NCBI GenBank assembly: GCA_002778785.1
Contig: PEZS01000011.1
Span: 352,868-416,867 of the forward strand
DNA: 64,000 nucleotides
Direction of reading: 5' to 3'
DNA from: Bdellovibrionales bacterium CG10_big_fil_rev_8_21_14_0_10_45_34
GTDB taxonomy: Bacteria > Bdellovibrionota > Bdellovibrionia > Bdellovibrionales > 1-14-0-10-45-34
Of this stretch, positions 11,744-20,095 are shown one piece after another (position 1 is the stretch's first letter; each line of letters begins with the position of its first letter). The notes under the pieces were generated by a model that did no database searches, had not been told where the DNA came from, and worked only from the letters and a program-made list of their open reading frames with translations. A program made the position numbers and the translations under genes.

Positions 11744-11796
11744 CCTCTTCATATGCCTCTTAGATTGCTAAGAGGACCAGTCGGCCCATGAAGAGG
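11744..11796 (-). promoter_or_regulatory. nested hairpin in the rpsB 5' leader
   Basis: Two perfect inverted repeats are nested. CCTCTTCAT (11744-11752) pairs with ATGAAGAGG (11788-11796), and inside it CCTCTTA (11756-11762) pairs with TAAGAGG (11769-11775). The structure lies about 25 bases upstream of the rpsB start codon on the transcribed strand. S2 leaders that bind S2 and repress rpsB-tsf are known in other bacteria. A role here is inferred from position and shape. Confidence 0.5.
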
Positions 11797-11820
11797 TGCG
11801 TAATATTGACCTGCACGACT

Positions 11821-11848
11821 ACCATAGTCGGAAATGTGTGGCAATCAA
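11821..11848 (-). promoter_or_regulatory. possible rpsB promoter
   Basis: On the minus strand, TTGATT (11848-11843) is followed after 16 bases by TATGGT (11826-11821). This is an acceptable sigma-70-type pair just upstream of the leader hairpin. The match is moderate and untested. Confidence 0.3.
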
Positions 11849-12988
11849 TTACCTGATTTCTGATGAAGCTTCTAGATTCGTTTCGCCAGAAATGGCGGGC
11901 TGTATTCGGCGGGCCATATCGATCTGCCGCCAAATGAGAGCTTTTTCAGACAGCTCTGGGCTAGCCACATAGAGATTGGCCAGTTTGGTGAAGCGGCCAT
12001 CCGCTTCGATTCCTTTTTCGACCCCCACTAGGTGGTTGTGGCTTAAAGGATGAACGGAGACCTTTTCAAATAAAACTTCGTTAAAAATGTCGGGGTAGGC
12101 TCGCTTGATCTGGCGTTTTACCTCTCGCAAGGCTCCGCCGGTAGCCTCATCATCGAAGGTCAGCTCTCCGCGCACAAATGTGACCCACGAGGAGCGCTGA
12201 ATTCTTGTATTTGTATCGAACCCCTCAGGAACATGACTCAAATGAGTGTCTGACTCAAAAACCCCCACGCAGGGCCACGCCTCTTTACCCGTGCCATACA
12301 ATACATGGATAAATCGATTTTCAGTAAAATTGCCCCTGTGAATGAGATCCAGGTAAACGGATGTCCATGTTTCTGCTCTTGAAATCTTTTGAAGAGCCCG
12401 CCCCGTCAGAACGCCATTCGGCAAATGGGTCATCAATTTAGAGAATACATCGAAGTAAATGACCTTCGCCGCTTTAATGGCTTTTCGATCAGAAAGAGTC
12501 ACCGAATCTAACCGATCACCCTCGAAGTTCATCTTTACGACTTGCTGGAACACAAAGCGCTCTTTGGGGATGTCTCTTAACAAGTGAGTGATCCATTGAT
12601 GGACGTGTGGAATCAGTAAAGAATATTTGTCGCAAATGTAGTCGGCTAAAGCTTGGTAAAACTCAGGCGACTGCTGACCAAACCCAATGAAGTTTGTGAA
12701 TTCCCCTTTTTGAAAGGTTTGAGGAGCTGCATCGACCGCATGTTCATGGATTTTCAGACCCATCTCATCTTCAAGCCAGCCTAAAAGTTCCGCATCAAAG
12801 GTGTTTTCTGACTGCGCACTAATGCCGTGATCAAACGTACCGAACGGGGTCTCTGACGCGCGATACTCCCTACCAATCAAATCCGGCTGAGCAACTATAA
12901 GGTAGCGTTTGCCCTGCTTTTCAAGCTTTGAAGCAACAAGAAGGGATGAAAACGTGTCGCCGATAAGTAGGTAATCGATATCTGCCAT
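11849..12988 (-). CDS. Rossmann-type (FAD-dependent-like) protein, function unknown
   Basis: The N-terminus DYLLIGDTFSSLLVASKLEK, followed by GKRYLIV, looks like a degenerate dinucleotide-binding beta-alpha-beta unit. It lacks the full GxGxxG. The C-terminal part (LYVASPELSEKALIWRQID) resembles the end of flavin amine-oxidase or protoporphyrinogen-oxidase-like proteins, where the cofactor tail binds. I cannot name a substrate. The ATG at 12988 follows GTAGGT and is preferred over a GTG 3 bases earlier. It is followed by the rpsB promoter region on the same strand and appears to be separately transcribed. Confidence 0.5.
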   Translation of the reverse strand: MADIDYLLIGDTFSSLLVASKLEKQGKRYLIVAQPDLIGREYRASETPFGTFDHGISAQSENTFDAELLGWLEDEMGLKIHEHAVDAAPQTFQKGEFTNFIGFGQQSPEFYQALADYICDKYSLLIPHVHQWITHLLRDIPKERFVFQQVVKMNFEGDRLDSVTLSDRKAIKAAKVIYFDVFSKLMTHLPNGVLTGRALQKISRAETWTSVYLDLIHRGNFTENRFIHVLYGTGKEAWPCVGVFESDTHLSHVPEGFDTNTRIQRSSWVTFVRGELTFDDEATGGALREVKRQIKRAYPDIFNEVLFEKVSVHPLSHNHLVGVEKGIEADGRFTKLANLYVASPELSEKALIWRQIDMARRIQPAISGETNLEASSEIR

Positions 12989-13068
12989 CACCTACGAGAA
13001 TTCCTGATACCAGCCAATGAAGGCAAGTTTAAAATGCGACGCACTTAAATAACTTCAGACTGCTTTTA

Positions 13069-13959
13069 CTAGGGCTTCACCGAAAAAAATCGGCGAAGCA
13101 CAAATACTAAACCATCTAAAATGGTGCGAAACATTGGCCTAAATGACGGATTTCTAAGTAACCAGTTGGCCAGTGGCGGTGAATGAATGTAATACTGACG
13201 TGTTAATTTTCTTCCGAGTGTTGATTTTGACAAAACATTATCTCGAAAACTCAGCAGAGTGTGTACTTGCGGGTGATCGTAGCCACCGTAGGTCGCATTT
13301 GCCACAAAGCACATTTTAACCGTGTGACCCGCGTCTTTAAAAAATTCGCGAAGTATATCTTGATTGCGGGCCTGTTTAGCATACTGGTCTGCAAGGCGAA
13401 AAAATTCTTCTTTGTTGGAAGAGGCCTTTACAAATTCAGCAAGCTTTTTTGCCACCGCAATCTGTCTATCTTTGTATCTTGGGCTGAGATCGTAGATTCT
13501 GTAAAGGTCCCAGAAAACGGAACAGATAACATTCACTTCTTTTGATTTTTGCGCATCCTGAAACAAGTGGGGAGACAGCCCGCCTGGCTTAATCTCATAA
13601 ATAATCTCTAAAACCTTTAGGTACTTCTCGTAGTTGACGGCGGCTTGAGAAAACGCGTTCGAGGCAAACTGCTCCCGCCCATCTCTTACGAGTTGGGTGC
13701 GCTTCTTCCAAAGAGTCATCTTTGTTTTTTCTTTGGCTTCTTCTTCGGCTTTGATTTTAGCGCCCTGAGAAATAAACTTTCCAAGAAGGGTGTAACATCT
13801 TGGGCAAACTTGATCTGGAATGACCTCTGTGTAACCCGAGTCTTGAAGCCGTAGTCGCATACCCGACTCAATCTTAACAAGCGTATTAACATGCGCCTCA
13901 CACTTCGGGCACTTCAAGTCACCGTCTGCCTGGTTCGATTTGTCTTTTACTGCAGTCAT
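13069..13959 (-). CDS. zinc-ribbon and CFI-box C-terminal domain protein
   Basis: The N-terminus holds two CxxC pairs (KCPKCEAH and QVCPRCYTL) that form a zinc ribbon. A charged helical region follows (about residues 65-190). The C-terminal segment CFVANATYGGYDHPQV, then LLSFRDNVL, matches the CFI-box C-terminal domain (general form CFIATAAYG...HP.V..LR.FRD..L). The role of that domain is poorly defined. The protein ends in a hydrophobic stretch (FRTILDGLVFVLRRFF). It lies alone between the Rossmann-like gene and the ROK kinase gene. Confidence 0.65.
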   Translation of the reverse strand: MTAVKDKSNQADGDLKCPKCEAHVNTLVKIESGMRLRLQDSGYTEVIPDQVCPRCYTLLGKFISQGAKIKAEEEAKEKTKMTLWKKRTQLVRDGREQFASNAFSQAAVNYEKYLKVLEIIYEIKPGGLSPHLFQDAQKSKEVNVICSVFWDLYRIYDLSPRYKDRQIAVAKKLAEFVKASSNKEEFFRLADQYAKQARNQDILREFFKDAGHTVKMCFVANATYGGYDHPQVHTLLSFRDNVLSKSTLGRKLTRQYYIHSPPLANWLLRNPSFRPMFRTILDGLVFVLRRFFSVKP

Positions 13960-14002
13960 CTTCGTCCTTGAAGCAATTTCAGCTCTATCAGGTTAGCAGC
14001 TC

Positions 14003-14839
14003 TTAATGGCATTGTTTACGTAAACCAAGGGCCCCATACAAGCCTGACCACTCGTCGAGGTCAGTGGCATCAACGATCAAACCTTCGTGGAACAACCTAG
14101 GCAAAGAGTTCTTAAGCTCTCTTTGGATTTGTTTTGATATTTTCGACCAGGCTGCAGCAGCGCCACCAGCCAGCACAACAACCGAAGGATTAAAAATCAT
14201 CACGACATTATAGACTGCTATTGCCACGGCTTTTGTCCAGCTGGTCGCTCTATCTGAAGGCGAATTGAATAGATTTTCAATGTCACCAACGCTACCGCTA
14301 CCGATATATTTTTCGAGGCTACCGTCAAAAAAGAATTCCTGAGCCATCGTCGGATTGACAACTGTGTGGCCAAATTCCACGGCCTGACCGCGACTACCAA
14401 CAATTAGTCGCCCGTCATTGATGACGCCACTTCCAAGGCCAGTACCAAGAGTCAGCGCCACTAAGTAGCTAGTGCCCTTGTATTTGCCGTAGTAATATTC
14501 AGCGAGAGCTGCGCAGTTGGCATCGTTTTCAAATTTCACTTCCGCGCCAAATCGCTTTTCGAGGGCTTCTTTTAATTCAAAGCCGTTGAACTCTTGCAAA
14601 TTGGGGGTATCTATCAAAACACCTCTTTGAAGATCTATAGGCCCCGGCGACGCTACCCAGATATGACTAATGCTATCTTCAATTCGCTTTGTGTATTGGT
14701 AAACAGATTCCACCCATTTTTTGGGTCCAAGCTTCGCTTCAGTCTTGATAAGAGTCTTATCGTTAATGAAATTTTCGTCTTTCGAAATCCAACCTAACTT
14801 TGTGTTGGTTCCGCCTAAATCAATGAGAATCTCTGCCAT
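14003..14839 (-). CDS. ROK family sugar kinase (glucokinase-like)
   Basis: The ATP-binding phosphate 1 motif is ILIDLGGTNTKLGWI. The ENDANCAALAEYYYG segment carries the catalytic Asp, and LTLGTGLGSGVI is the phosphate 2 region. These are the hallmarks of ROK kinases. The usual zinc cluster CxCGxxGCxE after the conserved GH is missing: here GHTVVNPTMAQEFFFDG takes its place. It is therefore a zinc-less branch, and the sugar is uncertain. I start at the ATG at 14839, which begins the conserved beta strand; an upstream ATG-like extension of 20 residues is not conserved in the family. Confidence 0.82.
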   Translation of the reverse strand: MAEILIDLGGTNTKLGWISKDENFINDKTLIKTEAKLGPKKWVESVYQYTKRIEDSISHIWVASPGPIDLQRGVLIDTPNLQEFNGFELKEALEKRFGAEVKFENDANCAALAEYYYGKYKGTSYLVALTLGTGLGSGVINDGRLIVGSRGQAVEFGHTVVNPTMAQEFFFDGSLEKYIGSGSVGDIENLFNSPSDRATSWTKAVAIAVYNVVMIFNPSVVVLAGGAAAAWSKISKQIQRELKNSLPRLFHEGLIVDATDLDEWSGLYGALGLRKQCH

Positions 14840-15010
14840 ATAAACACGATAACAATGCTGCACCATTACGTCTAGGCGTGTGAGCTCACTTGGGAGCAAG
14901 CGCGGAGGATAAAGCGGGAGTCTCTAGTGTGGGAACTCAGTAGAGATGGCAGAACACCTAGGCTGAGGAGCGCCAAGGGCAACAAGAAAGTGTTCGTTTT
15001 AAAAACTCAC

Positions 15011-15343
15011 TTACGGATATCCGCTGGCAACGCTTCGCTTGTCGACCTCAGGCTTTAAAGCCGGTCTCTCTCGAAGCTCAACTGTGAATTCGTCTACGGT
15101 CGATGCGGGATTTCTGCTTACGCTCGAAATATTTTTTTGAGACGCAGGCTTAGATTTCGTCAGCGTAACTGAGCGCTCTTCCCGACTTTGGGCCTGCGGA
15201 TTTTTGGTTTTTCTCTCGTGAATTTGCGTGAGGACGCTTTTATCGCCCGGCCTCACCGTTGTGCAATTCTGAAATGAAAGCATTACAAATAAAGTCGACG
15301 TAATCAGTGATAAGTAAATCAACTGCTGCTTTATTGGAATCAT
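15011..15343 (-). CDS. small lipoprotein
   Basis: The 110-residue protein begins with a hydrophobic signal (LIYLSLITSTLFVMLSFQNC). A Cys at position 27 can be lipidated. FQNC departs from the classical [LVI][AST][GA]C lipobox; Bdellovibrio-type lipoproteins often have this variant, from memory of the group. The mature part is hydrophilic, Lys/Arg/Ser-rich and probably disordered, with a repeated flavour of KxxS. No function can be assigned. Confidence 0.55.
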   Translation of the reverse strand: MIPIKQQLIYLSLITSTLFVMLSFQNCTTVRPGDKSVLTQIHERKTKNPQAQSREERSVTLTKSKPASQKNISSVSRNPASTVDEFTVELRERPALKPEVDKRSVASGYP

Positions 15344-15561
15344 TTAGTATCATTTCGGGTAGTACAAAGCTTTTGTTGAGCTAAATACATAGCACTTCAG
15401 ACACTTTTGCTGAAAGGCATCATATGACTCAAAGGGGTTCACAACTTGAGACAATACTGGCAACTGGCATCTCATATCGAAGCAGCTCCAGCAGGTCGCT
15501 GAGGTTAACGGACGAAGTACTGTCGACTCAAAAGCGTTACAACTAATGGGAGATCAAAGAG

Positions 15562-16923
15562 ATGCCCTCGGTTACAACAGTTAATCCTGCAAACGGGAAT
15601 GCAATTAGCAAGTACGAACTGCAGCCGTTCACGCAGATTTCAGAGCGTATAAGCTTGGGCCATAAGGCACACCTAGAATGGCGTGTTCTCGGCTTTTCTG
15701 AGCGCGCAATGATGCTAAAAAAAGTTTCGCTCGTACTTCAGCAAAAAAAGGAGTCTTTATCACGACTGATGTCTCTTGAGATGGGTAAACCCATTTCTCA
15801 GGCCTACCTAGAGATAGAAAAGTGCGCGTGGGTGTGCGATCACTACGCCGAAAATGCCGAGGAATATTTAACGGCAGAGATCGTGACAGAACCTAATTTG
15901 AACGCAGAGGTTGTTTGCCAGCCCCTTGGGGTTGTGTTTGCTGTTATGCCTTGGAACTTCCCGTTTTGGCAGGTTTTTCGCTTTGCTGCGCCGGCATTGA
16001 TGGCGGGCAACGTGGGCCTACTGAAACACTCTTCAAATACCACGGGCTGCGCACTAGAAATTGAGAAAGTTTTTTTAACGGCGGGCCTTCCAGAGGGTAT
16101 ATTTCAAACCGTTGTTTGCGATCATCAGGTGACCGAGCAAATCATTGCGCACCCGCTAGTTAGGGCGGTCACTTTAACTGGCAGCTCTGAGGCGGGACAA
16201 AAAATTGCCGCGATTGCGGGTAAGTATTTAAAAAAGAGCGTTTTAGAGCTTGGCGGCAGCGATCCGTACATTGTGTTAAAAGATGCAAACATTGATGATG
16301 CCGTAAAAGCTTGCGTGAAATCTCGGCTCATTAACACTGGGCAAAGCTGTATTGCCGCTAAAAGGTTTATTGTTGAAGCACCCATCTACGAAAAGTTCAC
16401 AAAAGAAGTTGTCGAAGAGATGAGCCGCAAAAAAGTAGGCGCTCCTTTAGACGATCTTGATTTAGGCCCCATGGCACGAGTCGATCTACGAGACGAACTT
16501 CACAAACAAGTCATTAGATCTGTCCAAGAAGGTGCGAAGCTGCTACTCGGCGGTACTCTGCCTGAAATGCCAGGCGCTTACTACATGCCAACGGTACTCT
16601 CTGATGTGCTACCTGAGCACACTTGTTTTCGTGAAGAGCTTTTTGGCCCCGTTGCAGCTATTGTACGCGCGCAAGACGCCAGCCACGCCGTAGAACTTGC
16701 AAACACAAGTGAGTTTGGCTTAGGCGCTGCCGTTTTTACCGAGAGCCGAACGGCAGCTCATAAAATAGCCCTAAAAATTGACTCGGGTTGCGTTTTTATA
16801 AATGACTTTGTAAAGAGCGACCCGAGACTGCCTTTTGGGGGCATCAAGTCTTCAGGTTACGGCAGAGAACTCAGCCATTACGGAATTAAAGAGTTTTGCA
16901 ATATAAAGACAATCGCTGGTTAG
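15562..16923 (+). CDS. NAD(P)-dependent aldehyde dehydrogenase (succinate-semialdehyde type)
   Basis: This 453-residue enzyme has the full aldehyde dehydrogenase fold. PWNFPFWQ is the cofactor-binding region, LTGSSEAGQKI the NAD loop, and VLELGGSDPYIV contains the general-base Glu. The catalytic Cys lies in NTGQSCIAAKR, and FREELFGPVA and LPFGGIKSSGYGREL are late motifs. The length and the GQSCIAAKR motif are closest to the succinate-semialdehyde dehydrogenase (GabD-like) group, so oxidation of succinate semialdehyde is the best guess. GGGAG is present 13 bases before the ATG. Confidence 0.85.
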   Translation: MPSVTTVNPANGNAISKYELQPFTQISERISLGHKAHLEWRVLGFSERAMMLKKVSLVLQQKKESLSRLMSLEMGKPISQAYLEIEKCAWVCDHYAENAEEYLTAEIVTEPNLNAEVVCQPLGVVFAVMPWNFPFWQVFRFAAPALMAGNVGLLKHSSNTTGCALEIEKVFLTAGLPEGIFQTVVCDHQVTEQIIAHPLVRAVTLTGSSEAGQKIAAIAGKYLKKSVLELGGSDPYIVLKDANIDDAVKACVKSRLINTGQSCIAAKRFIVEAPIYEKFTKEVVEEMSRKKVGAPLDDLDLGPMARVDLRDELHKQVIRSVQEGAKLLLGGTLPEMPGAYYMPTVLSDVLPEHTCFREELFGPVAAIVRAQDASHAVELANTSEFGLGAAVFTESRTAAHKIALKIDSGCVFINDFVKSDPRLPFGGIKSSGYGRELSHYGIKEFCNIKTIAG

Positions 16924-16962
16924 TCGAAGTACTAACGACGAAGGGCCGACAATGAACAGCCT

Positions 16963-17601
16963 ATGGGAGCGGGTGAACAAAACATGAATTCAGAGTTAAA
17001 GGATTGGGCAAGCGGTAACCCTTCTTGTGAACTATTAATTGAGCTAAGAGCCAACACAATGCCCTCTTCATTTAGGCAAGACATTGCAGCATGCATAGGT
17101 GCTCTTTACAAAGAAAGTCCGGTCAATGCCTTTAGCCTAGATGGCGGCGGAAGGCTTCAAGTCATCACTGAAATGCCCAATTTAAAAACACAAGCCCTGC
17201 AGTTTGGTGATCAGTTAAAAACCGGGGGGCAGACGCTGTTAAGTGAGCGCTCTAGTCCTAATAGGATTGATCTACCTTTTGATGAAACGTGTTTTTTAAT
17301 TGATGCCGAAAAGGCCAGAGCAAAAAATGTGGCCGCGCTTGCTCACGCCCTTTGCGAGGTTCGCTTTAAGCCCGACAAGTATTTACTTATAAAGCGTTCA
17401 CTTGTACCGGATGCCTCTAACTTGCCAACACTCGCACAAGTTGAGGGCTCTTTACTCAAGATGCTCAGCGATCGCTACAAGGCGTCTCTTGGACCCTGGT
17501 ATTTGTATGAGTTTTACTCTGACAGCGGCCCTAGCGGCGAGAGCCGTGTGAATCTTTACGGGGTCTCTCGCTCGGGTAAACTGAGTATGCTTTACAGTTA
17601 G
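16963..17601 (+). CDS. conserved hypothetical protein
   Basis: I do not recognise this 212-residue protein. It has no signal peptide or membrane helix and appears cytoplasmic. It follows the aldehyde dehydrogenase gene by 39 bp on the same strand and may be cotranscribed. An ATG at 16984 is an alternative start, with GGAG 13 bases upstream. The C-terminal half (LGPWYLYEFYSDSGPSGESR) is hydrophobic and looks globular. Confidence 0.6.
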   Translation: MGAGEQNMNSELKDWASGNPSCELLIELRANTMPSSFRQDIAACIGALYKESPVNAFSLDGGGRLQVITEMPNLKTQALQFGDQLKTGGQTLLSERSSPNRIDLPFDETCFLIDAEKARAKNVAALAHALCEVRFKPDKYLLIKRSLVPDASNLPTLAQVEGSLLKMLSDRYKASLGPWYLYEFYSDSGPSGESRVNLYGVSRSGKLSMLYS

Positions 17602-17755
17602 CGGATTTCGCAAGGACCGCGAAAGCCACGACCCTTACCCGCCTGGCTTAGCGAATTTACAGGGGGTAGAGCCAAATTATCGTTGTGGATAACTTGGCAA
17701 TAATTGTGTATAGTGAAGTGTTACGTCTTTAAAGCTTTTCAGGAGAACCCTCTTT

Positions 17756-18107
17756 GGGGGTGCACTGGTTTCGACGTGGGTAAAGAAGCTTAGGGAGCAG
17801 GTAGAGGCGCATGAGGACCTCTCAAAAAACGTGCACTTGTAGTTGCAAACCAAAACTTTGCACTTGCTGCCTAATTTAGTGTAGCACGCTGATTCAAGAA
17901 ATGGTGATGGTCTTGATGAGGTGTCACTTTAGTCACCTCGGTCGAAAGTGGTTTTCTTCAGCGCTTTCAGCCTAAATTTTCTGAGGGAATATTTGTAAAT
18001 GAGTTTGTTTGTGTACTTGCTTACAAATCATTAAACGCAAACTAAACCTGTAGTGCCTTAACGTGGAAGACTTGCGGACGGGGGTTCGATTCCCCCCACC
18101 TCCACCA
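17756..18107 (+). ncRNA. ssrA: transfer-messenger RNA (tmRNA)
   Basis: The 5' end GGGGGUG pairs with CACCUCC before the terminal ACCA, giving the 7-bp alanine acceptor stem. TGCACTGGTTTCGACGTGGG is the typical tmRNA 5' segment, and GGGTTCGATTCCC is the T-arm. The tag reading frame at 17845-17874 encodes ANQNFALAA and stop TAA, so the full tag after the charged alanine is A-ANQNFALAA. A TATAGT box at 17709-17714 may be the -10 element. The 3' end is the integration site of the mobile element, and the terminal bases are restored by the element. Confidence 0.95.
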
Positions 18108-19846
18108 AATCTTACGCTGGACGAACCATCGTCCATTAAAAAGCCGCCTAGATAGACACCTATCTCAGCGGCTTTTTTAATTTCTGCCATCTTTTCACCA
18201 CATTCAGCTCCTCCGAACGAAGCCTCTAGTGGCCTACCAAGTTTACGAAAAGGGAGAACAACTCCTGATTGACCCTTATGGGCCTCTCTAACGGCCTCTG
18301 ATTGGCGCTCTGTTCCCCAAAAATCTACCATAATGACATTTTCGGGGTTCAAGTGAATGGTCTTAACAATATTCCTCAAAATCTCACGCTTTTTGGCCAA
18401 ATTGGCCTTTCTAAAACGTTCGCTTCTGAGTAAATCAATTCCACCCAACAGATAATCTATGTCAATTTCTCTTTCGTGATCAGAATCTAGTTTTTGTTTT
18501 AGTGATTCAGTTTCTTCTTTCAAAAGAACTAATTTTTTTTCAGATTCTTCCAGTTTGTTGATCAAACTGTTCAATCTAGCTGCATTTGAATTGGTGGCCA
18601 TGATCGTAACGAGTTGGTCAATTTCAGCTTGAGTTTTTTCAAGCTCTTTTTCTTTCATTTTAACTAATGATTGATTCACCTTTGGCCGAGAATTATTCAT
18701 GTCCTTTAAAATCTCAACAAAATGCTCTTTCATTGCCTGATTATTTAAAAACGAGAAAGCTTGTTTCTTAACAAGAGTTTCTAATTCAATCGCAGGGTAT
18801 CTTTTAATACGACAAGAAGAAGCTCCCTTGTGACCATAGTAGAAATGTGTGCCATTTCTACCACTGCCTGATTGACCAAAGAGAGGAGAACCACACTCGT
18901 CACAAGTAAGAAGCCCAGAGAAAATAAAATCATGCTTTGGTGCAGATTTTACTTGTTTGTTCATATTCAATCTTTCTTGAACTTGATTGAATCGTGCTTC
19001 GTCAATGATGGCTTCCCAAGAAGCATCAACATATGAATATTGTTCTTCAAACTTTAAAAGCTCAGGAGCGACTTCTTTATTGCTTTTATTTATCTCTCTC
19101 TTTCCAATATAGGCAGGATTGGTCAGTGTTCTCCAAATATGATCATGATTGAATGGGTTTCCACCTTTAGCTTGACCATCTTTGCCGACCCACATTTTAT
19201 TTACAAATCCACGCTTGTTTAACTCATGAGCTACTGCTGAAATACTCCCAAGTTCAAAATAAAGATTGAATATTTCCTTAACAAGATTGGCTTCTTTTTT
19301 ATTGAGAATTAAACGACCAGAGTTTTTAGTGTCTTTGTCATAACCTAGAAAAGGATGGCCACCGTTTAAAAGGCCTCGCAATGCACGAGAGTGAAAGTTA
19401 TTTTTAATCCTTTCTGCTGTTAGCTCTCTTTCAAATTGGGCAAGTGCCATAATAATCGTCATGAAAACGCGGCCAGCAGGGCTTGTGGTATCAAAATCAT
19501 ATTGAAGACAAATGAAATCACAGCCAAGTTTTTCCATATCATTGATGAAATTTAAAAAGTCGGCGACGGAACGACTCAAACGAGATAACTCCGTAACCAT
19601 TACAGTATCAATTCTTTTTTTCTTGATATCAGCGATGAGCCTTTGGAACTCAGGGCGATCAGTGTTTTTACCTGAGTAGGCCTCATCTTTATATAGATCA
19701 ACGACTTTTCCCCATTTGCCATTTTCATAGCGATTCTTCTCTTCAACTTTCATTCTTAATCGTTGAATTTGAGAGGTAATGGAACCCTCTTTGTTTTTTG
19801 CCTGCTCATCTGTCGATACACGACAATAAATAGCAATCTTTCTCAT
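17972..19846 (-). CDS. large serine recombinase (integrase of the element)
   Basis: The N-terminal catalytic domain (about 1-150) starts IAIYCRVSTDEQAKN with the nucleophile Ser and continues with TELSRLSRSVADFL. The recombinase domain lies at about 165-280. A zinc ribbon (LTCDECGSPLFGQ, then a later Cys) lies near 310-350, and a coiled coil near 395-455. Past residue 582 the frame runs antisense through ssrA, so the last 42 residues come from the host. The attachment core lies at codons 578-582. In the circular form these codons continue in frame into the ORF at the right end of the element, giving about 730 aa. A strong bidirectional hairpin lies at codons 557-570. It is last in a TIR-XRE-recombinase operon. 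Confidence 0.93.
   Translation of the reverse strand: MRKIAIYCRVSTDEQAKNKEGSITSQIQRLRMKVEEKNRYENGKWGKVVDLYKDEAYSGKNTDRPEFQRLIADIKKKRIDTVMVTELSRLSRSVADFLNFINDMEKLGCDFICLQYDFDTTSPAGRVFMTIIMALAQFERELTAERIKNNFHSRALRGLLNGGHPFLGYDKDTKNSGRLILNKKEANLVKEIFNLYFELGSISAVAHELNKRGFVNKMWVGKDGQAKGGNPFNHDHIWRTLTNPAYIGKREINKSNKEVAPELLKFEEQYSYVDASWEAIIDEARFNQVQERLNMNKQVKSAPKHDFIFSGLLTCDECGSPLFGQSGSGRNGTHFYYGHKGASSCRIKRYPAIELETLVKKQAFSFLNNQAMKEHFVEILKDMNNSRPKVNQSLVKMKEKELEKTQAEIDQLVTIMATNSNAARLNSLINKLEESEKKLVLLKEETESLKQKLDSDHEREIDIDYLLGGIDLLRSERFRKANLAKKREILRNIVKTIHLNPENVIMVDFWGTERQSEAVREAHKGQSGVVLPFRKLGRPLEASFGGAECGEKMAEIKKAAEIGVYLGGFLMDDGSSSVRFGGGGGNRTPVRKSSTLRHYRFSLRLMICKQVHKQTHLQIFPQKI
18102..18127. other. 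attL (core 18102-18116, arm 18116-18127)
   Basis: The core CCACCAAATCTTACG overlaps the terminal CCACCA of ssrA. The element-side arm GCTGGACGAACC (18116-18127) is the exact reverse complement of GGTTCGTCCAGC at 56812-56823. Together the arms and core rebuild a 50-bp attP, the usual size for large serine recombinases. Confidence 0.85.
18138..18178. terminator. bidirectional intrinsic terminator
   Basis: AAAAAGCCGC (18138-18147) pairs with GCGGCTTTTT (from 18168), with an inner GATAG/CTATC stem. A T-run follows on both strands. On the plus strand it can end ssrA transcripts. On the minus strand it lies inside the recombinase reading frame. Confidence 0.7.
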
Positions 19847-19848
19847 AA

Positions 19849-20094
19849 CTAATCCTTACTACGCTTGATAATGACATCAACATCTAAACCAATACCGTTA
19901 GCAATTCTTACTAACTGGTCAATGCTGACTCCTCTTTCTGTTCCTCGAAGAATTTTATTAACATTTCTTCGATCAAGCCCAATCATTCGAGCAACTTCAC
20001 CTTGCGATAAATTCTTGCGTTCCATTTCTTTTTCAATTGATGCAAGTAACTTTATTTTTATCTCACCACTTTTGTTTTCAATCAAAATAGTCAT
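19849..20094 (-). CDS. small XRE-type HTH regulator
   Basis: This 81-residue protein has a Cro/C1-type helix-turn-helix: LSQGEVARMIGLDRRNVNKI, followed by VSIDQLVRIANGIGLDVDV. It begins 2 bp after the TIR gene and ends 3 bp before the recombinase gene. Both flanking genes are on the same strand, so the three are almost certainly one operon. The likely target is the perfect palindrome at 21072-21097 upstream of the operon, giving autorepression. That is an inference. HigA-like antitoxins have similar lengths, but no HigB toxin is adjacent. Confidence 0.8.
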   Translation of the reverse strand: MTILIENKSGEIKIKLLASIEKEMERKNLSQGEVARMIGLDRRNVNKILRGTERGVSIDQLVRIANGIGLDVDVIIKRSKD

Positions 20095-20095
20095 T

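Noticed and set aside
17972..18100. GGGGGNRTPVR-type C-terminal tail of the recombinase as a real domain
   Set aside because: These codons are antisense to ssrA; such tails arise when a frame runs into a tRNA-like gene, so they are not a conserved domain.
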